Notes under the pieces: model-generated
What the model saw: only the letters and a program-made list of their open reading frames with translations
Told to the model about the DNA's origin: nothing
Database searches by the model: none
Assembly: GCA_963734085.1 (NCBI GenBank)
Contig: CAVTFT010000010.1
Location: forward strand, 372,001-436,000
Reading direction: 5' to 3'
DNA: 64,000 nt
From: CAIWHR01 sp963734085
GTDB lineage: Bacteria > Pseudomonadota > Gammaproteobacteria > Burkholderiales > Casimicrobiaceae
Shown here: in pieces, positions 7,335 through 14,466 of the stretch
Layout of the letters: every line of letters begins with the position of its first letter
Position numbering within the stretch: position 1 is the first letter of the stretch
Translations under genes and position numbers: made by a program

Positions 7335-9388
7335 CGCGTGCTTTCGCTCGGTGCCGCCATCCGCTGCGCCAAGGGGGGGTCGCGCACCATCGCCTGTGCG
7401 ACGAGCTCGGCGATGTCGCGGGTGGCAATGTCCTGGTCCTTGCGCACCGCCGCGACGCCGTCGGCAATCATGATCGCGCAATACGGGCAACCGGTGGCGA
7501 TGGTCAGAGGTTGCTGCGGCAGCGCCTGCTCGACCCGCGCAACGTTGATCCGCGTGCCGATCTTCTCCTCCATCCACATCCGCGCGCCGCCGGCGCCGCA
7601 GCACATCGCCTTCTCGCGGCGCTGCGTGAACTCGAGCGGCGCGTCCTTTGTTAGCCGCCGGATGACCGCGCGCGGCGCCTCGAATTCGCCGTTGTGACGT
7701 CCGAGATAGCACGGCTCGTGATAGATGACGCGCTCGAACGACGGCGCAAGTCGGATCCGCCCGTCGGCAACGAGCCGCGCGATCAACTGGGTGTGGTGGA
7801 CGACCTCCCAGCGGCCGCCGAATGCAGGGTACTCGTTCTTCAGTGTGTTGAACGCGTGCGGATCGCAGGTGACGATCCGCTTCACGCCGAGCCCGTTCAA
7901 TTTCGCCACGAGTGCGGTCGCGAGCTGCTGGAACAGCATCTCGTTGCCGGCGCGGCGCACGCACTCGCCGGTCGACGTCTCGGCGTCGCCCAGAATGCCG
8001 AAGCGGACGCCGGCGTGCTGCAGGATCGCTGCGAACGCCTTGGCGATCTTCTGGCAGCGCAGGTCGAAGGATTCCGCCGAGCCGACGTAGAACAGCCAGT
8101 CCAGCGCTTCCATCTGCGCTGCGCTTTCGACCTTCGCTATGCCAAGCTCGCGCGCCCAGTCGCCGCGCGCGTCGGCGGGGAACCCCCACGGATTGCTCTG
8201 TGATTCGTAGGCCTCGAACACGGCCTTCAATTCGTGCGGAAACTCGCCGTCCATCAGCACGCGATGCTGACGCATCCGGAAAAAGCGGGGCAGATGCTCG
8301 AGCTCGATCGGGCACGCCGCCTCGCAGTAGCCGCACGTCGTGCATGCCCACAACGTGTCCTCGGAGATGACCGGCCCGACGAGCGGCGGCAACGCAGCGT
8401 CATCGGCTCCCGCCGCGACGATCGCAGCGCGCTTTTCCATGAGGTGATGCTTGAGGCTGTCGTTCACCCACTTCATCGACAGCGGCTTGCCGGTGACAAA
8501 GGTCGGGCACGCATCCTTGCACCGGCCGCATTCGGTGCAGGTGAAGACATCAAGCCCGTCCTTCCAGGTAAGATCCTTCGCGGTGCGCGCACCGATACGC
8601 ATCGTCTCGGCATCGCTGCCCTCGCCCATGATCTTCTCGAGATCGACGGACGGGACGGTGTTTGCCGGCGTGCCGCGGCGGAAGTACAGCGCCGGCAACG
8701 CGGTCACGATGTGGAAATGCTCGCCGATGGGGAGGATCACGAGAAACGCGAAGACGACGACGAGCTGCGTCCAGTAGGCGAGCTGGTAGCCCGCACCGAG
8801 CGCCGCCGGCGACAATCCGGACAGCGCCGCGGCCACCATGCGTCCCGCGAAGGCGAAATCGCGATCGTGCGCGATGCCCGGATCGCTGCCGGCGAACAAC
8901 GCGAAGCGAAAGCCGTCGAACAGGAGGTCGGTAACCATGATCGCGAGGATCAGCGACAGGATCAACAGCGCTTCGCGATTGCTTTCGAGGCGTTTCGGCT
9001 TCACCACGTAGCGGCGCCAGTAGGCGTAGGCGAGCGCGATCAGCACGGCGATTTCGACGACGTCCTTGCCCCAGGCGAACATTCCGCCGACGAGTCCCGG
9101 ATACACGAACGGCTCGTGATAGCCGATGATGATCAACTGGAGCTTCCGCGCGAGCAGCGCCATGAAGCCCAGGAAAATCGCCGCGTGCATGAGGCCGGGC
9201 TTCCACTCGCGCCGGATCATCCGCGATTGCAGGAACCCGTTGGTCACGACGGAAAGGAGGCGCGCGCCGGGATGATCCCATCGCGGCTCGGGCGCGAGGC
9301 ACGCGACGATCCGCAGCTTGCGCGCCGCGAGGTAACCGAAACCGGCGAACGCGACGATCAGCAGCAGCGAAATACCGAGGGGGCTCAT
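7331..9388 (-). CDS. Membrane heterodisulfide-reductase-like Fe-S oxidoreductase, probable ETF:quinone reductase (EMO/EtfD-like)
   Basis: A 685-residue protein with an N-terminal membrane domain (about residues 1-240, five or six hydrophobic segments, NarI-like). Two [4Fe-4S] ferredoxin motifs follow, CTECGRCKDACPT and CTTCGYCEAACPI. The C-terminal HdrD-like part has HEPCYLGRHN, a CCGAGG motif and ATGCPYCAIM. This architecture matches the family described as ETF:menaquinone oxidoreductase in beta-oxidizing bacteria, which takes electrons from ETF to the membrane quinone pool. I chose the ATG at 9388; upstream in-frame codons give a low-complexity Arg-rich stretch. It is divergent from ETF-QO and coupled to the thioesterase. 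Confidence 0.85.
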   Translation of the reverse strand: MSPLGISLLLIVAFAGFGYLAARKLRIVACLAPEPRWDHPGARLLSVVTNGFLQSRMIRREWKPGLMHAAIFLGFMALLARKLQLIIIGYHEPFVYPGLVGGMFAWGKDVVEIAVLIALAYAYWRRYVVKPKRLESNREALLILSLILAIMVTDLLFDGFRFALFAGSDPGIAHDRDFAFAGRMVAAALSGLSPAALGAGYQLAYWTQLVVVFAFLVILPIGEHFHIVTALPALYFRRGTPANTVPSVDLEKIMGEGSDAETMRIGARTAKDLTWKDGLDVFTCTECGRCKDACPTFVTGKPLSMKWVNDSLKHHLMEKRAAIVAAGADDAALPPLVGPVISEDTLWACTTCGYCEAACPIELEHLPRFFRMRQHRVLMDGEFPHELKAVFEAYESQSNPWGFPADARGDWARELGIAKVESAAQMEALDWLFYVGSAESFDLRCQKIAKAFAAILQHAGVRFGILGDAETSTGECVRRAGNEMLFQQLATALVAKLNGLGVKRIVTCDPHAFNTLKNEYPAFGGRWEVVHHTQLIARLVADGRIRLAPSFERVIYHEPCYLGRHNGEFEAPRAVIRRLTKDAPLEFTQRREKAMCCGAGGARMWMEEKIGTRINVARVEQALPQQPLTIATGCPYCAIMIADGVAAVRKDQDIATRDIAELVAQAMVRDPPLAQRMAAPSESTR

Positions 9389-9451
9389 CGAGGAGTTGGG
9401 CCGATGCGTCCGGCGCCTCCTCCCGCGCGGGGGGAGACCGCCGCAGCGACA

Positions 9452-9457
9452 ATTATA
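9452..9457 (-). promoter_or_regulatory. Candidate -10 box for the Fe-S oxidoreductase operon
   Basis: The minus strand reads TATAAT at 9457-9452, a perfect -10 hexamer in a locally AT-rich patch of otherwise GC-rich DNA. It is 64 bases upstream of the ATG at 9388. It sits inside a small inverted repeat, CAATT-ATAC-AATTG (9450-9463), that could be an operator. I see no good -35 at 17 bases, so an activator or an extended -10 would be needed. The gap also has to hold the promoter of the divergent etf-QO gene. Confidence 0.45.
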
Positions 9458-9507
9458 CAATTGGGTCTCTTTAGACGACGGCGGCTCTAGTCCGCGCGGG
9501 GAAGCAC

Positions 9508-11151
9508 ATGGAACGCGAAGCGATGGAATACGACGTCGTCATCGTCGGCGGCGGGCCGGCGGGCCTGGCGGCGGCCATCCGCGTCAAGCAGCGCGCGGCC
9601 GAAGCCGGCAAGGACGTGAGCGTCGTCGTGCTGGAAAAAGGTTCCGCACCGGGCGCGCACATCCTGTCGGGCGCGGTCATGGATCCCCGCGCGCTGACCG
9701 AGCTCTTGCCCGATTGGAAAGCCCGCGGCGCACCGCTTAACACGGCGGTGACCGAGGACCGCTTCTACCTGCTCACCCGGTCGAAGGCGATCTACAACCC
9801 GCACTGGCTGCTGCCCGCGTGTTTCCTCAACGACGGCAACTACATCGTCAGTCTCGGCAACGTCGTGCGCTGGCTCGCTGAACAGGCGGAAGCGCTGGGA
9901 GTCGAGATCTTCGCCGGGTTCGCCGGCGCCGAAGTCTTGTACGACGAGCGCGGCGCGCTCCGCGGTGTGGCGACCGGCGACATGGGCGTCGGCAAGGATG
10001 GAAAGCCCACGACGAACTACCAGCCCGGCGTCGAGCTCGTCGCCAAGTACACGCTCTTCGCCGAAGGCGCGCGCGGACATCTCGGCAAGCAGGTGATTGC
10101 GCGCTACCGCCTCGATGAAGGCCGCGACCCGCAGACCTTTGGCATCGGCATCAAGGAATTGTGGGAGATCGATCCGGCAAAGCACGTGCCGGGGCTCGTG
10201 CTGCACAGCGCCGGATGGCCGCTCGACAACGCGACGTACGGCGGCGGCTTCATGTATCACTACGAGGGAAACCAGGTCTCGGTCGGACTCGTCGTCGGTC
10301 TCTCCTACACCAACCCGTATCTCGAGCCGTTCCTCGAATTCCAGCGCTACAAGACGCATCCGGCCCTGCGCGCGTTTCTCGACGGCGGCAAGCGCATCGG
10401 CTATGGCGCGCGCGCAATCAACGCGAGCGGGATCCAGTCGCTGCCGAAGCTTGTCTTCCCTGGCGGTGCGCTGATCGGCTGCGATGCCGGATTCCTCAAT
10501 GCGCCGCGCATCAAGGGCTCGCACGCCGCGATCAAGTCGGGAATGCTGGCGGGGGACGCTGCGTTCGACGCGCTGGCTGCCGGCCGCGCGCGCGACGAGC
10601 TCTCCGCGTACCCCGCGGCGTTCGAGACGTCCTGGCTCCGCGACGAGCTCCACGTGGCGCGCAATTTCAAGCCGTATCTCGACCGCGGTCTTTGGAGTGG
10701 TGCCGTGCTGTGGGGGATCGACCAGCTGATCTTCCGTGGCCGCGCGCCTTGGACGCTGCATCGGCGCATGGCGGACCACCAAAAGCTAAGGCCGGCCTCC
10801 GAATGCACGCCGATCGAGTATCCGAAGCCGGACAACGCGCTCACCTTCGACAAGCTCTCGTCGGTGTTCCTGTCGAACACCAATCACGAGGAAAACCAGC
10901 CGTCGCACCTGACGCTCAAGGATGCGGAGATACCCGTCGCGGTCAACCTCGCGCGCTATGCGGGTCCCGAGGCGCGATATTGTCCGGCGGGAGTCTACGA
11001 ATTCGTCAAGACCGACGACGGCGGTGACCGGCTGCAGATCAACGCCCCGAACTGCGTGCACTGCAAGACCTGCGACATCAAGGACCCGCAGCAGAACATC
11101 GTGTGGGTTGCGCCCGAGGGCGGCGGGGGGCCGAACTACGTGGGCATGTGA
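9508..11151 (+). CDS. Electron transfer flavoprotein-ubiquinone oxidoreductase (ETF-QO)
   Basis: ETF-QO is a monotopic inner-membrane enzyme that passes electrons from reduced ETF through FAD and a [4Fe-4S] cluster to ubiquinone. The 547-residue length is standard. Visible features: the FAD motif VVIVGGGPAGLAAA near residues 9-22, the quinone-binding region around GGGFMYHYEGNQVSVG, and the C-terminal cluster cysteines Cys492 (CPAGVYEF) and Cys516, Cys519 and Cys522 (CVHCKTCDIKDP). The ATG at 9508 is followed by another at 9523 that could equally be used. Its partners etfA and etfB are about 48 kb away in this window. The divergent Fe-S protein may be an alternative quinone reductase for the same ETF. 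Confidence 0.95.
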   Translation: MEREAMEYDVVIVGGGPAGLAAAIRVKQRAAEAGKDVSVVVLEKGSAPGAHILSGAVMDPRALTELLPDWKARGAPLNTAVTEDRFYLLTRSKAIYNPHWLLPACFLNDGNYIVSLGNVVRWLAEQAEALGVEIFAGFAGAEVLYDERGALRGVATGDMGVGKDGKPTTNYQPGVELVAKYTLFAEGARGHLGKQVIARYRLDEGRDPQTFGIGIKELWEIDPAKHVPGLVLHSAGWPLDNATYGGGFMYHYEGNQVSVGLVVGLSYTNPYLEPFLEFQRYKTHPALRAFLDGGKRIGYGARAINASGIQSLPKLVFPGGALIGCDAGFLNAPRIKGSHAAIKSGMLAGDAAFDALAAGRARDELSAYPAAFETSWLRDELHVARNFKPYLDRGLWSGAVLWGIDQLIFRGRAPWTLHRRMADHQKLRPASECTPIEYPKPDNALTFDKLSSVFLSNTNHEENQPSHLTLKDAEIPVAVNLARYAGPEARYCPAGVYEFVKTDDGGDRLQINAPNCVHCKTCDIKDPQQNIVWVAPEGGGGPNYVGM

Positions 11152-11156
11152 CCGTC

Positions 11157-11771
11157 TCAGTGGCGTGACAGGGGACCGAAGGCGTCGGGCTTTTCCTTCT
11201 CCTTCTCCTTCGGGCCCTTCAGGAGCAGCGACGGATTCTCCTTCAGCTTGCTCGTGAGTCCGCCCACGTCGGCGACGACCTTGCCCGCGCGGTCCTCGAG
11301 GTTCGAGAACTTCGCCAGCACTTTCGGCAGCTCGTCCAGAAGAGAGGCCAGCGTGCTCTTTTCCGCCGGGATTTCCGGGACCTGACCTTCGGGTGTCGCC
11401 GCCGCCAACGTTCCAGCGCCGGCGGAGCCGCCCTCCAACTCGATGAAGACGACGCCGGTGATGCCCTTCAGCTTGAGCGTTGCTTTCGTATCGGTCTTTA
11501 CCGGCGTGTCCTTGTTGAGCGCGACATCTACTCGCACCAGGCGCGGATCGGCGGGGTCGATCGTGAGCGTCTTGACGGTGCCGACGTCGACGCCGTGGAA
11601 CTTCACCGGGTCGCCTTGCGCGAGACCGCTCACCGACTCCGCGAAATGGATCCGATAGATGACGTCGTCGCGATGGCCCGACGTCGTGAGCCAGACCGCG
11701 AACAATGCTCCCGCCACCAAAAAGCCGAGGATGAAGAGTCCTTCGATGAAATAGTGTTTATCCGATTCCAT
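11157..11771 (-). CDS. mlaD: MlaD/MCE-domain lipid-transport protein
   Basis: A 204-residue periplasmic protein anchored by one N-terminal membrane helix (about residues 8-28). It is followed by an MCE domain (about 38-120: ISYR-like strand, VKFHGVDVGTVKTL, KLKGITGVVFIEL) and a C-terminal charged region with a KEKEKEK stretch. MlaD-type proteins form a hexameric channel that carries phospholipids between membranes with the MlaE permease and MlaF ATPase. Its start overlaps the end of mlaF by 14 bases. No mlaC or mlaB follows; the next gene is convergent ETF-QO. This suggests an Mla/Yrb-like paralogous system rather than the canonical five-gene mla operon. Confidence 0.88.
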   Translation of the reverse strand: MESDKHYFIEGLFILGFLVAGALFAVWLTTSGHRDDVIYRIHFAESVSGLAQGDPVKFHGVDVGTVKTLTIDPADPRLVRVDVALNKDTPVKTDTKATLKLKGITGVVFIELEGGSAGAGTLAAATPEGQVPEIPAEKSTLASLLDELPKVLAKFSNLEDRAGKVVADVGGLTSKLKENPSLLLKGPKEKEKEKPDAFGPLSRH

Positions 11772-12549
11772 GGCTTTGCTTCCTTGCGGTCATTGCGCCT
11801 CGCGCCCGCGGCCCATGCAGGAGCTCGTGGATCCATGGCTGCTTCGATCGCATCAATCCTTCCAGCGTGTCGACGGTGATCTTCTTGTCGACCAGCACCG
11901 CGACGCGGCCGCAGATGGTGAACAGCGTGGTGAGATCATGGGTGACGATGACGACGGTGATGCCGAGGCCCCGATTCAGCTCACCGATCAGCGCATCGAT
12001 GCCGCCGGCCGTCAGCGGGTCGAGATCGGAGGTGGGCTCGTCGAGAAACAGAATCCGCGGGTCGAGCGCGAGCGCGCGCGCGAACGCGGCGCGCTTGATC
12101 ATGCCGCCCGAAAGCTCGGACGGAAACTTGATGCCGGCTTCTGCCTTGAGGCCGGCGAGCTCGAGCTTCATCGCAACGATCCGCTCCTGTTCCTCCGGCG
12201 GGAGCGCCGTGTGCTCGCGCAGCGGCAGCATGACGTTTTGCGCCACCGACAGAGACGAGAACAGCGCGCCTTGCTGGAACAGCACGCCGATAAGCGAAGC
12301 CTTCTCTGCCGGGCCGATCGCGAACACCGACTTGCCGTCCAGGACGACCTCGCCGCCGTTCGGCCGATGGAGGCCCGTGAGCGTCTTCAGCAACACCGAC
12401 TTGCCCGACCCCGAACCGCCAGCGATGCCGAGGATCTCGCCGCGCTCGATGTCGAGGTCGATCCCGGCGTGTACTTCCTGCCGGCCGAAGCGGTTGACGA
12501 TTCCGCGCGCGGAGAGGATCGGCGGAGCGCGCCTTCGGGTCGCCGTCAT
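11758..12549 (-). CDS. mlaF: ABC transporter ATP-binding protein, MlaF-like
   Basis: A 263-residue ABC ATPase. It has the Walker A motif GGSGSGKSVLLK, Q-loop LFQQGALFSSL, signature LSGGM, Walker B ILFLDEPTSDLDP and H-loop VTHDL. This set and the FQQGALF Q-loop are typical of the MlaF/Ttg2A/YrbF group that powers lipid transport with MlaE. The ATG at 12549 is supported by an ATGA overlap with the end of the mini-ORF upstream. The Shine-Dalgarno region is only a G-run (GGGGG), so translation may depend on coupling. It lies between mlaE and mlaD on one strand; the usual order is F-E-D, but here it is E-F-D. Confidence 0.9.
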   Translation of the reverse strand: MTATRRRAPPILSARGIVNRFGRQEVHAGIDLDIERGEILGIAGGSGSGKSVLLKTLTGLHRPNGGEVVLDGKSVFAIGPAEKASLIGVLFQQGALFSSLSVAQNVMLPLREHTALPPEEQERIVAMKLELAGLKAEAGIKFPSELSGGMIKRAAFARALALDPRILFLDEPTSDLDPLTAGGIDALIGELNRGLGITVVIVTHDLTTLFTICGRVAVLVDKKITVDTLEGLMRSKQPWIHELLHGPRARGAMTARKQSHGIG

Positions 12550-12743
12550 AGGTGGACCCCCACGCTTGCGGCTGTCACCGCTGCGTTGCCCCCCGATGCA
12601 CGCTCGCGCGAGCAGGGCGAAGCCAAGGCCCGAAGGGCGCGTCGGCGAGCGCGGGCGGCGGCCGACCCCGCAATGCAACGCATTACGATGCCATCGCGGA
12701 GGCCGCGGCAGTTCGCGCCTTGGGACGCCCCGGTGGCGCTCAT
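12546..12743 (-). other. 65-codon bridging mini-ORF between mlaE and mlaF (repeat-derived)
   Basis: The 190-base spacer is open from an ATG (12743-12741) that overlaps the mlaE stop as ATGA to a TGA (12548-12546) that overlaps the mlaF start as ATGA. The hexamer CTATGA occurs at both junctions. The peptide begins MSATGAS and ends AAVTAASVGVHL; it is Ala/Arg-rich with no recognizable domain. Both ends resemble the spacer between tkt and galM (27032-27127), which begins MSAAGS. I infer a repeat element sitting at what was once a direct ATGA overlap. The peptide itself probably has no function beyond keeping ribosomes moving. Confidence 0.5.
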
Positions 12744-13858
12744 AGCCCCAGCTTGTCGAAAAGGATCGAGAACAAGGCGTCGAGCACGATCACGAGAAAG
12801 ATGCTCTTGACCACGGCGCGGGTAGTCTCGCGGCCGACGGACTCCGCCGAGCCACTCACGCGCAAACCGTGCATGCAGCCGGTGACGGCGATGAAAAAGG
12901 CGAAGATCGGCGCCTTGACGAGGCCGACGAACAGGTCGCTGCCGTCGACCGCGTGGTGCACGCGATCGATGTACTGGACCGCAGACACGTCGAGCAGCGA
13001 GTGGGAAATCATCCCGCCTCCGAGCAGTCCCATGATGTCGGAAAAGAACGTCAGCAGCGGCAACGTGATGATGAGACCGACGACGCGCGGGACGACGAGC
13101 ATCTCCATCGGTTCCATGCCCATCACGTTGAGCGCGTCGACTTCCTCGCGTGCCTTCATCACCCCGATTTCCGCGGTGAACGCCGATCCCGAGCGACCGG
13201 CGACCATGATCGCGGTGATCAGCACGCCCATCTCGCGCAGGACCGACACGGCGACGAGGTTGATGGTGAAGTCCTCGCCGCCGTAGGGGCGGAGCTGAGC
13301 GACCCCCTGGTAGCCGATGACGACGCTGATCATCACCGCCATGAGCCCGATGATCGGCAGTGCATTGACGCCGGTCTCGGCCACCTGGCGGGAAATCGAG
13401 GGGAGCCGCAGCGAACGGGGATGAACGAGCGCATGGCCGACCGCGCTCGCGACCCGGCCGACGAACGTGATGATGTCGAGCGTGTCGCGCAAGGCCTCGT
13501 CGGCGCCTTTGCCGAGGTCCGTCACTATTTCCCGCCAACGCGGGACAGTCGGCGGCTTCGGGAGCGGCTTCAGCTCGAGTCCGCAAATGAGCCCGAGCAG
13601 CGCCTGGTGTTCGGCGCGCAGACCGGTCAGCTCGACACCCTTGTCCGCGAGCCCGCACAGGAACAACGCGCCTGGCGTGTCGAGGGTCGTGAGCTTGGCG
13701 AGATCGAGCGCGCGCGCGCTGCGCCGCTTCGCCTGCTGCAGCGATTTTCGCGCGGCCGGCAGCGTGTGGATATCGAGCGCGCCCTCGAGCGCAAGCCGAT
13801 CGCGGTCGCCGCTGACCGCGACATTTTGCAACGACGGCTCTGCGGAGGCGTGGGGCAT
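12740..13858 (-). CDS. mlaE: MlaE-family lipid ABC transporter permease with N-terminal STAS-like domain
   Basis: A 372-residue permease. Residues 1 to about 95 resemble a STAS/MlaB-like domain (LEGALDIHTLP, LDLAKLTTLDTPGALFL). The MlaE/YrbE domain fills the rest, with the conserved FVGRVASAVGHA region, an IGYQGVAQLRPYGGEDFTINLVAVSVLREMG-type loop and TAEIGVMKAREEVDAL. In canonical systems MlaB is a separate STAS protein that regulates the ATPase; here it looks fused to the permease, which would explain its absence from the operon. The last sense codon is CTA, giving ATGA with the mini-ORF. This is probably the first gene of the mlaE-mlaF-mlaD unit. Confidence 0.88.
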   Translation of the reverse strand: MPHASAEPSLQNVAVSGDRDRLALEGALDIHTLPAARKSLQQAKRRSARALDLAKLTTLDTPGALFLCGLADKGVELTGLRAEHQALLGLICGLELKPLPKPPTVPRWREIVTDLGKGADEALRDTLDIITFVGRVASAVGHALVHPRSLRLPSISRQVAETGVNALPIIGLMAVMISVVIGYQGVAQLRPYGGEDFTINLVAVSVLREMGVLITAIMVAGRSGSAFTAEIGVMKAREEVDALNVMGMEPMEMLVVPRVVGLIITLPLLTFFSDIMGLLGGGMISHSLLDVSAVQYIDRVHHAVDGSDLFVGLVKAPIFAFFIAVTGCMHGLRVSGSAESVGRETTRAVVKSIFLVIVLDALFSILFDKLGL

Positions 13859-14007
13859 GGCGGCATCAACCGATGCGTCGGCGATGCAGGGTTCCGTCCG
13901 CGCCGGGCACGGGCGGCCGCAGGCCGGCTAGCGGACCCGCATGTCGTTCTTGACCGATGCGATCGTTGCCTCTGAATTCCGATTTGATCGCGCACACCAC
14001 ATCCACG

Positions 14008-14166
14008 CTAAACACGCCCCATCAATACGAGAACGATGAGGACGATCACCACCGCACCGAGAATTCCGCTCGGGCCATAGCCCCAGCTGCGGCTGTGCGG
14101 CCACGCCGGGAGCGCGCCGACGAGAATCAGGATCAGGATGATCAGCAGGATCGTGCCTAGGCTCAT
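14008..14166 (-). CDS. DUF3309-type small membrane protein
   Basis: A 52-residue protein too short for most gene callers. It starts MSLGTILLIILILILVGALP, continues with the signature WPHSRSWGYGPSG and ends in a second hydrophobic stretch and GRV. This closely matches the DUF3309 family of two-helix membrane peptides common in Proteobacteria; the function is unknown. The start ATG at 14166 is preceded by a near-perfect ribosome site (AGGAGGAAG) 3-11 bases upstream, which decides the start. It is flanked by non-coding DNA on both sides, so it is probably a stand-alone transcript. Confidence 0.88.
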   Translation of the reverse strand: MSLGTILLIILILILVGALPAWPHSRSWGYGPSGILGAVVIVLIVLVLMGRV

Positions 14167-14466
14167 GACTTCCTCCTCTGGCGATAGCGTTTGAACGCGA
14201 GGTCATTTCCCGATCACCAAGATTGCGTGGCCGCCGCACGAACAGGGACGGACGATCGGTGATGCGCCGTGTTCAGCGCACCCTCACCCGAGCCGCAACC
14301 AACGTGCCATCGACGATCATCGTAAAAACAATGAGTTAGATCACAACCGTGTAGGACATTTGTGCAAAGGAGAGGAAGAAAGGTTGAAAGCGGTCTGTCG
14401 TCGGCGAAGGATCGAAAAACAACCGGCCCGTGCCGATGCGCCGTCCCCGCACCCGGAGCTGGCTTT
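14167..14466. other. Non-coding region, 300 bases
   Basis: This gap separates the DUF3309 gene from the last regulator paralogue. The segment at about 14320-14400 is noticeably richer in A and T than the surroundings (runs such as TAAAAACAATGAGTTAGATC). It probably carries the promoter of the DUF3309 gene and the 3' end of the regulator operon. I see no clear hairpin-plus-T terminator, no tRNA and no convincing short gene. Confidence 0.5.

Noticed and set aside
9450..9463. CAATT-ATAC-AATTG inverted repeat as a specific regulator operator.
   Set aside because: Five-base arms are too short to claim an operator. I keep only the -10 reading.
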